DNA from: Bacillota bacterium
GTDB lineage: Bacteria; Bacillota; Clostridia; DSM-8532
Direction of reading: 5' to 3'
DNA: 64,000 nucleotides
Assembly: GCA_023440865.1 (NCBI GenBank)
Contig: JAEXRM010000139.1
Location: 1-64,000 of the forward strand
Of the stretch, positions 1 to 8,336 are shown in pieces. How positions within the stretch are numbered: position 1 is the first letter of the stretch; every line of letters starts with the position of its first letter. The notes beneath the pieces were generated by a model. That model did not search any database. It was not told the DNA's origin and worked only from the letters and a program-made list of their open reading frames with translations. A program made the position numbers and the translations under genes.

Positions 1-45
1 GGGGGAAGTGGCACTCCTCCCCCATGGGCGCACGTTTCGTCTTTT

Positions 46-1056
46 TCACGCCATCGTCTCGAGCATCTTCTCCGTCACACCGTACCGAAGCGGCTCGCCG
101 CGCAGCAGCCGGCCGCACTCCCCGACCATCCATTCGCCCATGCGGACGACCTCCTGGCCGGAGCTGCCGGCGATGTGCGGGGTCCGGACGACATTGGGCA
201 AATCGTGCAGCGGGTTGTCCGGTGCCATCGGCTCGGGCCAGGTGACGTCGAGCACCGCGGTGCGTCCGGGTTCGGCGCGCAATGCGGCGGCCAGGTCGGC
301 CTCGACGACCTGCGCCCCGCGCCCCGTGTTGATGAAGGTCGCATGTGCGCCCATCGCGTCAAAGTGCTTCGCATGCAGGATGCCCACCGTGGCGGGCAGA
401 TTCGCCAGATGGTTCGAGATGGTCTGGCAGGTGGCGAAGATTTCCTCGAGCGTTGTCCTGCGCACCTTGAGCGCCGCCGCCTTCTCGTCTGACAGGAACG
501 GATCGAACGCGAGCACCTCGAAGCCGAAGGGCATCAGCAGCTCCGCGACCATCGTGCCGATGGCGCCGATGCCAAGCAGTCCGACACGGGTGCGGTAGTT
601 GCCGGGAAAGGATGCGCTGTAGGCCCCCGCCGCCCGGTAATCCGACCCGCAGCGCGCCGCGCTCTGAAAGTAGCCCTTGTTCGCCAGCAGGATCTGCGCC
701 AGCGTATACTGCGCCACCGGCACGCCGTTCGCCACCCAGGCGGATGCCACCTGAACACCCCGTGCCAGGAACGGGCGTGCGAAGCCCTGTACCGTACCCG
801 CGCCGTACAGCACGGCCTTGAGGAGCGGCATCGCATCGGCAACCTCTTCCTCCGTGAAGGCGGGCATGCCCCACGTGGAGAAGGCGATGTCCGCCTCCCG
901 AAGTGCCGCCGCGATTTCGGGATCCCGATAATTGTGGTGCCCCGCGGGAACCGGATACAGCGCGACCATCGCCTCGATGCGCCGTTTCAGATCCTCCGGA
1001 TAGATCCGGTCGATGTGTTCCGCCGGCGATTCGGCCAAAAATACCGCCTTCATCAT
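46..1056 (-). CDS. D-2-hydroxyacid dehydrogenase family protein (336 aa)
   Basis: NAD-dependent 2-hydroxyacid dehydrogenase fold: it should interconvert a 2-keto acid or sugar-acid derivative and the 2-hydroxy acid in the cytoplasm. Visible are the Rossmann motif GIGAIG near residue 161, an acidic residue after the second strand (AFDPF, favouring NAD+ over NADP+), and the catalytic Arg (NTGRGAQVVEAD), Glu (WPEPM) and His (PHIAGSS) in family order. Length is normal for the family. The first of two adjacent ATGs is chosen because GGAGGAGG lies 6-8 nt upstream. It is the last gene of a four-gene minus-strand cassette, 52 bp after the FAD flavoprotein. The substrate cannot be read from sequence; phosphoglycerate or glyoxylate reductase would be alternatives. 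Confidence 0.88.
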   Translation of the reverse strand: MMKAVFLAESPAEHIDRIYPEDLKRRIEAMVALYPVPAGHHNYRDPEIAAALREADIAFSTWGMPAFTEEEVADAMPLLKAVLYGAGTVQGFARPFLARGVQVASAWVANGVPVAQYTLAQILLANKGYFQSAARCGSDYRAAGAYSASFPGNYRTRVGLLGIGAIGTMVAELLMPFGFEVLAFDPFLSDEKAAALKVRRTTLEEIFATCQTISNHLANLPATVGILHAKHFDAMGAHATFINTGRGAQVVEADLAAALRAEPGRTAVLDVTWPEPMAPDNPLHDLPNVVRTPHIAGSSGQEVVRMGEWMVGECGRLLRGEPLRYGVTEKMLETMA

Positions 1057-1108
1057 GGGGATGCCTCCTCCGGGGACGTGCCCCGTCCTGGTGTTTGCCT
1101 GATGCATG

Positions 1109-3214
1109 TCATGCTGGCGGCTCCTCCTCGGGAAACCCCGCCCGGTAGTCGCGCCAGACATGCTCGAACCAGTCGTCGCGCTCGGGCACCGGCCTGACCG
1201 GAACCCAGCAAAACCGGATCCGTGCGGGGGACTGGCAGGCTTCTTCCGATGCGGGTTCCAGCCAGGTCTCACAGATGAGCTGGCGCAATCCGGCATTCTC
1301 CGGTCGCACGGTGAATCCGCCCGGAAGTGACCCCGGGAGTGGTGAAGAGAGAACGCCTCCGACTGCGTCACCTTCATTCGGAGGCGACACCGACTCCGCC
1401 ACCAGGCTCGAGCCGCGGCTGCCCCCGTCGTGCGCGACATACGCGCGGATGGCCGAAAGATAGGTCCACCGCGTGACCAGGATGTCGCGCAGGCGGAACG
1501 CGTCGGGCAGCTCGAACGGATGCGCCACCCGCACCAGATCCGGGAACGATGCCACCCAGCCCTCCGCCTCCGCCATGGCCGCGTCGAGCGCGTCCACCGG
1601 CCGGATGTGCGCGCCGACCTCTGACATCCGGCGACCGGCGGCATCCCGCAGCTGCGCCACGGTCGGTGCGCCGTCACGCGGCCCTCGCAGGAGCTGCGCA
1701 ATCAGACCCTTCTTCTCCATGAGCAGGGGTGTGGCGCATGTCAGGAAATCCGACAACGGCAGCGGATTTTGCCCATATCGCGACACAATGCGCTCCGCCG
1801 CTCGGAGTCCGCCGACCTGCGTGGCATTGAGCGCGCTTCCGCCCGGCCGGTGCACGCCGAAGGAGCCGTTGACCTCGCCGACCGGGAACAGGTGACGCAC
1901 ATTGCTTTCCCACCAGATGTCGCCGACAAGGCCCCCGTTGTTGTGCTGGGCGCAGACGGCGATCTCCAGCCATTCGGTCGCCAGGTCGATGCCATGGCTG
2001 CGATACAGCTCGATGGCCGGCGGGTTCATGTGCGCCAGCCGATCGATCGGCGTGCCGAAACAAGCGCCTGACCGTTCCAGATAGGACCGCGCCTCCGTGC
2101 CAAGTGCGTCGAAGGCGAAGGGTTCCCCGCCAGGCAGGGAGGGATTGCGGGTGAAATCCAGGAACACCCGCCGCCCTTTGGCGGCCTCCCTTCCCACCAG
2201 CAGGTCGATGACCGAGGAACCGCCGGGTGCGGTCTTGGCCGGATCGAACGGCCACTGGTAGCCCTTGAGGAATACGGCGTCGAGCAGGGCGCCGGGCTCC
2301 CGGTACCAGTCCAGGAGGAACTCGCGCGCATCGCCGCCATTGATGTCCGTCGACACATAGCGCGGCAGCACCTGCTGATAGGTGCCGGACAGATTCCAGC
2401 GGAACTTCACGGAAGCAATGCCATACTGCGATTCGGTGAGGTTGGCCGCGACGGCGCCCGCCTCGAGGGCGATGCCGGTTGAACCGGTCTGGCTCTCGGG
2501 ATAGACGGAATGCAGGTACATGCCGGCGGGACCGCCGGTCGCCCAGACCAGGTTCGTGCAGTTGAACAGGGTCAGGCCGCGGGAAGGTGCGTCCAACCGG
2601 CTCATGTCGAGGGCCAGCAGACCGACGGCCTGTCTGGCGGGAACAGCGTGACCGGCCGTCGGATCGGCATCCCGGGGCACCGTCACGATGCCGATGGCAA
2701 GAAACCGGTCGAAGATGCGGATGCCCTGTGCCCGCACCTGCGCTTCGAGCCGTTCGGTCATGTAGCGCGACGTGAGCGGACCGGCGGAGGTCGCACGCCG
2801 CCGGCGGTCATGGTCGGTCTGGTAACCCACGTACTCGCCCAGCCGGTTCTGCGGGAACGGCACGCCGATGTCGCACAGTCGCAGGAAGCATCGGGCGGAC
2901 TGCGACGCCTGCACGAGCGCGATGTCGCCGTGGACGGCGCCACCCTCGAAGAGCGTGCGGGCCATGTCCTCCACCGAGTCCGGCTCCGCACCGGACAGGG
3001 TGAGCTTGTAATAGGTCTGCTTGTCACTGCCGGTGTTGCGCGACGTCCCCATCGCAATGCCCTCGGTCAGCAGCGCGACGGATGCCTGGCCCAGCGCGCG
3101 CACCCGATCCGCGGCCTGGAAGCCGGCGGCGCCGGAACCGACGACCAGCGTGTTGAGCGAATGGACTTCGATGGCGAGATCGCCGAGGGTGACGGTTTGG
3201 CTGTGAATGGCCAT
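1109..3214 (-). CDS. FAD-dependent oxidoreductase, fumarate-reductase/aspartate-oxidase flavoprotein family (701 aa)
   Basis: Soluble flavoprotein of the FrdA/SdhA/NadB superfamily, which catalyses hydride or proton transfer to or from C=C or C-N bonds using FAD. The dinucleotide-binding motif VVGSGAAGFQAADR is at residues 24-37. The second FAD-contact block (GEVNGSFGVHRPGGSAL) near residue 450 retains the His/Arg pair typical of the family. A helical C-terminal domain follows, then about 100 extra residues, making it longer than ordinary FrdA (about 580-600 aa). ATG 3214 has AGGAG 8 nt upstream. No Fe-S subunit or membrane anchor is adjacent, so it probably works with the neighbouring OYE and SDR enzymes rather than in respiration. 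Substrate unknown. Confidence 0.85.
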   Translation of the reverse strand: MAIHSQTVTLGDLAIEVHSLNTLVVGSGAAGFQAADRVRALGQASVALLTEGIAMGTSRNTGSDKQTYYKLTLSGAEPDSVEDMARTLFEGGAVHGDIALVQASQSARCFLRLCDIGVPFPQNRLGEYVGYQTDHDRRRRATSAGPLTSRYMTERLEAQVRAQGIRIFDRFLAIGIVTVPRDADPTAGHAVPARQAVGLLALDMSRLDAPSRGLTLFNCTNLVWATGGPAGMYLHSVYPESQTGSTGIALEAGAVAANLTESQYGIASVKFRWNLSGTYQQVLPRYVSTDINGGDAREFLLDWYREPGALLDAVFLKGYQWPFDPAKTAPGGSSVIDLLVGREAAKGRRVFLDFTRNPSLPGGEPFAFDALGTEARSYLERSGACFGTPIDRLAHMNPPAIELYRSHGIDLATEWLEIAVCAQHNNGGLVGDIWWESNVRHLFPVGEVNGSFGVHRPGGSALNATQVGGLRAAERIVSRYGQNPLPLSDFLTCATPLLMEKKGLIAQLLRGPRDGAPTVAQLRDAAGRRMSEVGAHIRPVDALDAAMAEAEGWVASFPDLVRVAHPFELPDAFRLRDILVTRWTYLSAIRAYVAHDGGSRGSSLVAESVSPPNEGDAVGGVLSSPLPGSLPGGFTVRPENAGLRQLICETWLEPASEEACQSPARIRFCWVPVRPVPERDDWFEHVWRDYRAGFPEEEPPA

Positions 3215-3260
3215 GCGGAATCTCCTGTCGGGATGTCGCCTTCCAGTCGTGCAGGCGCAC

Positions 3261-3412
3261 GCGGAGGACATTGTTCGCGTCGGTCAGTCGGCTGCACCCT
3301 GCGGATGTGGAAGACATCGTTCGATGCCATCGGGTCAGGCGTCACAGCCTGCGGATGTGAAAGACATCGTTCGATGCCATCGGTCGGGCGTCACAGCCTG
3401 CGGATGTGGAAA
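3261..3412. repeat. Tandem ~50-bp repeat derived from the 3' end of the SDR gene
   Basis: Two nearly identical units (3301-3350, 50 bp; 3351-3399, 49 bp), each beginning GCGGATGTG and ending GTCACAGCCT, precede a third, partial copy at 3400-3412 that is the real C-terminal coding end of the SDR gene (…FHIRRL). A diverged fourth copy lies at 3261-3300. The repeat fills most of the 176-bp gap between the SDR stop and the flavoprotein start. Replication slippage at the gene end is the simplest explanation. Confidence 0.85.
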
Positions 3413-4164
3413 CCACCGTCGACGTTGATCACGTCGCCGGTGGAAAAACGGAGCCGTCCGGCACACAACAGGGAAACGGCATCCGCGACATCCTCCGGCG
3501 TGCCCCAGCGCTGGATGGGCGTCAGCCCGCCCGCGATGAGCGCATCATACTTCGCGGTCACGCCGGCGGTCATGTCGGTGCGGATGATGCCCGGCCGCAC
3601 CTCGTAGACGCCGATGCCATGCGCTGCCAGCCGGTCGGCGAACAGCAGGGTCACCATCGACAGGCCGGCCTTGGAGATGCAGTACTCGCCGCGCGCCGTC
3701 GAGGACGTGTACGCCGAGACGGAGGAGACGTTCACGATGGCCGGTTCCAGCGCCACACCAGCCGCCTGCAGGCGCAGCATCTCGCTGGCGACCCGCTGCG
3801 TGAGGAAAAACGTGCCCTTGAGGTTGATGCCGAGGACGCGGTCCATACTCTCCTCGGTCATCTCCAGCAGGTCGCGCCGCACCTGGGGCGCAACGCCCGC
3901 GTTGTTGACGAGTACGTCGATGCGTCCGTAACGTGCCAGCACCGTGTCGACGATATTGTTCCGGGCGGCTTCGCTGCCATTGTCGCCCTGTACATAGAGG
4001 ACGGGCGTGCCATACCCCTCAAGCGCCGCGACGGCCTCCGCCGCCTCCGCGGCGGGGCGGGTGCCGGTGACGGCCAACGCGAAGCCGTCCGCCGCCAGAC
4101 GCCGGGCGATGCCATGTCCGATGCCGCGGGTCGCGCCGGTGACCAGCGCCGTTTTCTGTGTCAT
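3391..4164 (-). CDS. Short-chain dehydrogenase/reductase, FabG-like (257 aa)
   Basis: Classical SDR: NAD(P)-dependent oxidation of a hydroxyl or reduction of a ketone. It has the cofactor motif TGATRGIG at residues 9-16, NNAG near residue 93, and the catalytic Ser-Tyr-Lys set (NVSS…EYCISK). Length matches 3-oxoacyl-ACP reductase and glucose or steroid dehydrogenase types. ATG 4164 is preceded by GGGGAAAGATAC. It is the second gene of the OYE-SDR-flavoprotein-hydroxyacid dehydrogenase cassette and probably acts on the same ring or sugar-like substrate. No acyl-carrier or fatty-acid synthesis gene is nearby, so a FabG role in lipid synthesis is unlikely. Confidence 0.88.
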   Translation of the reverse strand: MTQKTALVTGATRGIGHGIARRLAADGFALAVTGTRPAAEAAEAVAALEGYGTPVLYVQGDNGSEAARNNIVDTVLARYGRIDVLVNNAGVAPQVRRDLLEMTEESMDRVLGINLKGTFFLTQRVASEMLRLQAAGVALEPAIVNVSSVSAYTSSTARGEYCISKAGLSMVTLLFADRLAAHGIGVYEVRPGIIRTDMTAGVTAKYDALIAGGLTPIQRWGTPEDVADAVSLLCAGRLRFSTGDVINVDGGFHIRRL

Positions 4165-4330
4165 GTATCTTTCCCCTTTCCCGGGTTAGCCGGTGGATGC
4201 CGCCGACCGAACTTCCGCTGCCGGTTCTCGCATGGGAACGTCAGGCGGGGCATGCGCCTTGCCCAGGGCGCCTTCGTCGGCAAACGAGGCGGTCAGACGC
4301 GGATGCCCCGTGTCCCCGCAGCGCGCCACC

Positions 4331-5689
4331 TTATCCCTTCGGCATGCAGCAGGCCTTGTAGATCGGCGCATAGACGGCGCTGTCGCGGATCACGCAGCCC
4401 GCGGTGCCGCCCGCGCGCAGGATCTCCGCACACTTGCCGCAGGTGATGCAGCACTTGTCCTTCGACAGCCCGCCCGTGCGGATGAGATCATCGGCAAAGT
4501 CCGGATAGGCGAAGGCCTGCCGCCCGAAACCGACGACGGCCGCATACCCCTGCGCCACGGCGCCCGCCGCCATCCGTGCCGCATGCTGCCGCACCCAGGT
4601 GTACCCCGTGCCGACGATCGCCATGCCGGGGACGGCCGCCTGCACGATCCGCGCACCCTCGAGCAGGCGTGCCGTGCCGATCAGCGGATGCTCCGGCGGC
4701 ACATAGCCGCCCTTGTCGTAGGGGCGATTGACATGCGGGTTGTAGTACGGCGTGCCCATCGTCACATTCAGCAGGCGCACACCGTGCGCATACAGCTCTT
4801 CGGCCAGCTTGACCGGCTCTGTGTAATCGGGGGTTCCGACTGCCTCGCGGTCCACACCCCATCCATACGGCCATGCGATGCCATCGTACAGGTTCACGCG
4901 TGAACCCAGCAGGAAATCGTCCCCACAGGCCGCGCGCACGCTGTCCACCACCTCGAGCAGGAAGCGTGTGCGGTTCTCGTAGCTGCCGCCGTACCTGCCG
5001 TCGCGCGTGAATGCGGACAGCAGCTCGGAACAGAGGTACCGGTGGCAGCTCTTGAGGTCGACGCCGTCGAAGCCGGCGCGCTTGGCCAGCAGGGCGGCCT
5101 GGACGAATTTCCCGCGGAGCGTGTCGAGTTCCTCATCGGAAATGGCGACTGTGGTGTCGTCGACCTTCGTGCGTTCATCCAGCACGGGGTTGCGGCAGGC
5201 GAAAATGGGCGCCGGCCTTCCCTCCGGTTTCGAGAAACGGCCGGAATGGGTCAGCTGCATGATGACGACGGGCCGGTGCGCGGGACCGTGCGTGTCGGCG
5301 GCCACTTCGCGGATGCGGCTTGCCAGCGCTGCGAACGCGGGCCAGTTGGACTCATTGATCGCCAGCTGGTCGGGCGATGCCTTGCCCTCTGGCACGACCG
5401 CCACCGCCTCGAACCAGATCAGGCCCGCACCGCCGGCCGCGAACCGCTCATACCGGCGAATCGTCAGCGGCCCCGGCGTCCCGTCCGGGTTGCCGTCGCT
5501 GCCCTCCATGGGATGGCAGGCCAGGCGGTTGGGCAGCGTCCACCGGTTTCCCGCATGCGCCACGAGCAGCGGATTCGCCAGAACGGACACGTCATCTGTT
5601 GCCGGCAGCGTCACGGAAAGCGCATCCGCGTCCGCCCGCAGGGCTGCCAGACTGTCATAGTGGAATTCGGCAAATGCGCGGTCGATCAT
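4331..5689 (-). CDS. Old Yellow Enzyme-family NADH:flavin oxidoreductase with Fe-S motif (452 aa)
   Basis: FMN-containing TIM-barrel ene-reductase of the OYE/dienoyl-CoA reductase family; such enzymes reduce activated C=C bonds or remove hydrogens from cyclic substrates. The barrel covers about residues 35-400. The last 40 residues carry Cys-x2-Cys-x2-Cys-x11-Cys (from CITCGKC), close to the 4Fe-4S motif of dienoyl-CoA reductase, trimethylamine dehydrogenase and BaiCD/BaiH. The C-terminal FAD/NAD domain of those enzymes is missing, so electrons must come from a partner. ATG 5689 has GGGAGG just upstream. First gene of the cassette and divergent from an AraC regulator, its likely activator. 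Confidence 0.87.
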   Translation of the reverse strand: MIDRAFAEFHYDSLAALRADADALSVTLPATDDVSVLANPLLVAHAGNRWTLPNRLACHPMEGSDGNPDGTPGPLTIRRYERFAAGGAGLIWFEAVAVVPEGKASPDQLAINESNWPAFAALASRIREVAADTHGPAHRPVVIMQLTHSGRFSKPEGRPAPIFACRNPVLDERTKVDDTTVAISDEELDTLRGKFVQAALLAKRAGFDGVDLKSCHRYLCSELLSAFTRDGRYGGSYENRTRFLLEVVDSVRAACGDDFLLGSRVNLYDGIAWPYGWGVDREAVGTPDYTEPVKLAEELYAHGVRLLNVTMGTPYYNPHVNRPYDKGGYVPPEHPLIGTARLLEGARIVQAAVPGMAIVGTGYTWVRQHAARMAAGAVAQGYAAVVGFGRQAFAYPDFADDLIRTGGLSKDKCCITCGKCAEILRAGGTAGCVIRDSAVYAPIYKACCMPKG

Positions 5690-5990
5690 GCTTACCTCCC
5701 GGGTGGCTTGCCCCGCACCATCGGCACAAGCGGCTCCACCGCATCCTCTGCCGTGATTGTACGTCCACGGGCACGCGAATAGTGATGCGTTCTTGATTGT
5801 TTTTTGATCTTTTTTGCGTTATGCTGGTTGCCGGAACGACAGCCGGCACAGGGGGGCACACGTGGCCTTCTTGTCCGCTCCCTTGGTACGGCTCCCGTGT
5901 TTTCCTCTCCGGCAGCTGTCATGTAAAATTAACGATTCCTGATCATCAGCCGATTCACCCGCTATCGCCTCAAAAGGTGGAAGGAACACC
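5690..5990. promoter_or_regulatory. Divergent control region between the OYE cassette and araC-type gene
   Basis: A 301-bp non-coding, locally AT-rich stretch. It holds two direct repeats TTGAT(T/C)… starting at 5793 and 5804, exactly 11 bp (one helical turn) apart, the spacing expected for AraC-family half sites. A TACAAT-like -10 for the cassette (minus strand, 5756-5761) has no good -35, consistent with an activator-dependent promoter. For the regulator itself, TTTCCT (5911-5916), a 17-bp spacer and TAAAAT (5934-5939) form a weak plus-strand promoter. All of this is inferred from pattern only. Confidence 0.4.
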
Positions 5991-6812
5991 ATGCAGGCAC
6001 CCGCACACGCAGCCATTCATGTCACATACCGGGAGGATGCCGCGCCCTTCGCGCTGTCACGCCACCATCACACCAGTCACGAGATGATCCTGGTCACGGC
6101 CGGCCGCGCACGTTTTCATGTCAACGACCGCTGCTACGAAGTCGTGGCTGGCGATCTGCTGCTGATCTCGAACATGGAGCCGCACGATGTGGATGTGATC
6201 GAGTGGCCGTATCACCGGCATGACATCCATCTGGATCCGGACACGCTGCAGGCCGTGCTGCGCGATCCCGAGCTCGTTTCGCTTTTCCGGCGCCGCCCCG
6301 CGGCCTTCTGCCACCGCATCCGCCTCGCGCCGGTGGAAGCCCGTCACGCGGCGGAAACCTTCCGCGGCATGGCCATCGAGCAAGCCTCGGCGCTCCCGTG
6401 CTGGGAGGGTGGCATGGAATCCGCGCTGCGCCTCTTCCTGATTGCCCTGTACCGCGCACACCCCGCATGCTTTCCCCCGCTGGAGGTCTCCGACACCGCA
6501 CAAACCATGCTGGCGGTGCAGCGCCATCTCGACACGCATGACACCGAGGACTTACGGCTCGACGAAGTGGCCCGCCTCTTCCACTTCGATCCGTATCATC
6601 TCTGTCGCGCCTTTCACAACACCACGGGCTTTCACTTCAAGGCGTATCTCATCCGCAGGCGTGTCAACCGTGCCGCGGATCTGCTGCGCGGTTCCGCCGA
6701 CAGCGTGGCGCAGGTTGCCGCGGCATGCGGGTTCAACAGCGTCCCCCACTTCATCCGCACGTTCCGGCGTGTGACAGGCACGACGCCGCTCCAATACCGG
6801 AAAAAGGGTTGA
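5991..6812 (+). CDS. AraC-family transcriptional regulator (273 aa)
   Basis: Ligand-sensing activator. Residues about 15-100 form a cupin-type sensor with the typical His-rich start (HHHTSHEM) and GRARFHVN strand. Residues about 165-270 contain the two helix-turn-helix units of AraC proteins (LRLDEVARLFHFDPYHLCR and VAQVAAACGFNSVPHFIRTF), ending in the usual TGTTPLQYR. ATG 5991 follows GGAAGGAACACC. Divergent orientation from the OYE operon suggests it controls that cassette in response to its substrate; the downstream transporter and deacetylase genes, convergent with it, could belong to the same regulon. Confidence 0.9.
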   Translation: MQAPAHAAIHVTYREDAAPFALSRHHHTSHEMILVTAGRARFHVNDRCYEVVAGDLLLISNMEPHDVDVIEWPYHRHDIHLDPDTLQAVLRDPELVSLFRRRPAAFCHRIRLAPVEARHAAETFRGMAIEQASALPCWEGGMESALRLFLIALYRAHPACFPPLEVSDTAQTMLAVQRHLDTHDTEDLRLDEVARLFHFDPYHLCRAFHNTTGFHFKAYLIRRRVNRAADLLRGSADSVAQVAAACGFNSVPHFIRTFRRVTGTTPLQYRKKG

Positions 6813-6820
6813 CCGGATTC

Positions 6821-6857
6821 GCCGGTGCCTATGCGCCGGTGCCTATGCGCCGGTGCC
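6821..6857. repeat. 14-bp direct repeat, 2.6 copies
   Basis: GCCGGTGCCTATGC is repeated head-to-tail between the convergent AraC and transporter genes. It is short, has no obvious structure and is probably a slippage product. Confidence 0.7.
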
Positions 6858-6866
6858 GTTTCCTGT

Positions 6867-8285
6867 CTATCCGTGCCTGGAGGGAGATGCCGCGGCACCT
6901 TCTCCGGCGGGGTTCCCGCGACTGTCCTCAAAACGGACCAGCCGGGCGATCAACCAGGAGACAGCCATGAGCACAACCGGAAACACGGAAAACATGAACC
7001 GCGCAGCCAGGTCCGGATGGTCCCCTGTCCTGGAGCTGTCCACAAAACCGAACACCAGCGTGATCAACAGGAAGATGAGGCTTCTGACAAAGCCGGAAAA
7101 CCGGATCAGGAAGCTGATGGCGCTGATGTAGATGCCTTCGCGCCGCAGGCCGGATTCGGCCGCATCCGCATCGATGATCTTGGCATTGATCAGGTCGATG
7201 TTGGCGGTCACGCCGGCGATGCCGATGCCGACCAGCGCGCCGAACAGCATCGCCGGCACAAGGCTTCTGACGAAGAACATCGGGATGACGGAGAGTCCAA
7301 GGAAACCAAGCGCGGCCTGCCAGACGCGAAGCGCGCCGAACCGGTTGATGAGCCTTGCCCAGAGTATCATGGCGGGGATCGCGGTCACGAAGACGGCGGC
7401 TGTCAGGTAGGTCGCGTCCCCGTCCCGCAGCCCAAGCGCGTACTTGACGAAATAGGGGATGGCGGCAAGCAGCAGGCCGGCCGTCGCCTGATAGAAGAAG
7501 TTCGCGAAGGCGACCGTCCAGAAGTTGCGGTTTTTTGCGACCGCAAGCATCGACTCCTTCAGTCCGGGCGTTTTGGTCTCGATGAAATCCGGATCCTCAT
7601 GCGCATTGAGCGTCGAGAGCATCAGCAGCGACATGCCCAGGATCGACAGGAAGGCGGCTGTCGCCGGATACCCGAAGCGTTCCGCCAATGTGGGCGTCAG
7701 GGAGACCCCGATGATCATGCCGACAAGTTGGAGCGCCTGTCTGAGCGCATTGGCGAAGGTCCGCTGCCTGCCGCCCCGGAAGAGCTCGGGAAACAGCGAA
7801 TGGTAGTTGGTTCCCGTCACCGTCCCCATGGTTTCGAGCAGCATCAGGAACACGGTGAACCAGATGGCGAGCGGCACGACATCCAGGCCAGCCGGCGGCG
7901 TGAAGAACAGGATGTAGAACAGGCAGAAGAGCGGCGCGCCGGCCAGCAGCCAGGGGCGGCGGCGGCCGATGCGGGTGCGTGTCCGGTCGGAGAGAAAACC
8001 GACCAGCGGATCGTTGAACGCATCCCAGATGGTGAAGAACACCATGCCGAGAGAGATCATGTACAACGGCAGCCGCAGCTTGTCGTTGTAGAAGAAGGTC
8101 GCATACGCCGTGTACATCTGCCCGGGAATCGTCAGGCCCAGCATGCCGAGTGCGTACAGGACAGGATGGGTCGCGCGCGCGGGACCGGTGCGTCGACCGG
8201 GTTGACCGGCAGGATCAACGATGGGATCCGACGTGCTGTCGACATCGGTCTGATCGGGATGGAGCCGTTCGTTTGTTCCATTCAT
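6867..8285 (-). CDS. GPH-family (MelB-like) sugar:cation symporter (472 aa)
   Basis: Integral membrane transporter of the glycoside-pentoside-hexuronide:cation symporter family within the MFS, importing a glycoside or acidic sugar with Na+ or H+. About 12 hydrophobic segments are visible, with the family signature around residues 80-120 (WDAFNDPLVGFLSDRTRTR, then GRRRPWLL). ATG 8285 is chosen because GGGAGGATCCCG precedes it; an upstream in-frame ATG would leave that site inside the gene. A hydrophilic N-terminal tail of about 35 residues is unusual. It lies 51 bp behind the PIG-L deacetylase gene, forming a two-gene operon for uptake and processing of a probably N-acetylated sugar compound. 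Confidence 0.88.
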   Translation of the reverse strand: MNGTNERLHPDQTDVDSTSDPIVDPAGQPGRRTGPARATHPVLYALGMLGLTIPGQMYTAYATFFYNDKLRLPLYMISLGMVFFTIWDAFNDPLVGFLSDRTRTRIGRRRPWLLAGAPLFCLFYILFFTPPAGLDVVPLAIWFTVFLMLLETMGTVTGTNYHSLFPELFRGGRQRTFANALRQALQLVGMIIGVSLTPTLAERFGYPATAAFLSILGMSLLMLSTLNAHEDPDFIETKTPGLKESMLAVAKNRNFWTVAFANFFYQATAGLLLAAIPYFVKYALGLRDGDATYLTAAVFVTAIPAMILWARLINRFGALRVWQAALGFLGLSVIPMFFVRSLVPAMLFGALVGIGIAGVTANIDLINAKIIDADAAESGLRREGIYISAISFLIRFSGFVRSLIFLLITLVFGFVDSSRTGDHPDLAARFMFSVFPVVLMAVSWLIARLVRFEDSRGNPAGEGAAASPSRHG

Positions 8286-8336
8286 CGGGATCCTCCCTGT
8301 GAGCCGCACCGGGCCCGGTTCCATCTAGCCGTCCGG

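Noticed and set aside
46..5689. Bile-acid 7-dehydroxylation (bai) operon
   Set aside because: OYE, SDR and flavoprotein families are shared with bai genes, but there is no BaiB CoA ligase, BaiE dehydratase, BaiF or BaiG, and the hydroxyacid dehydrogenase does not fit.
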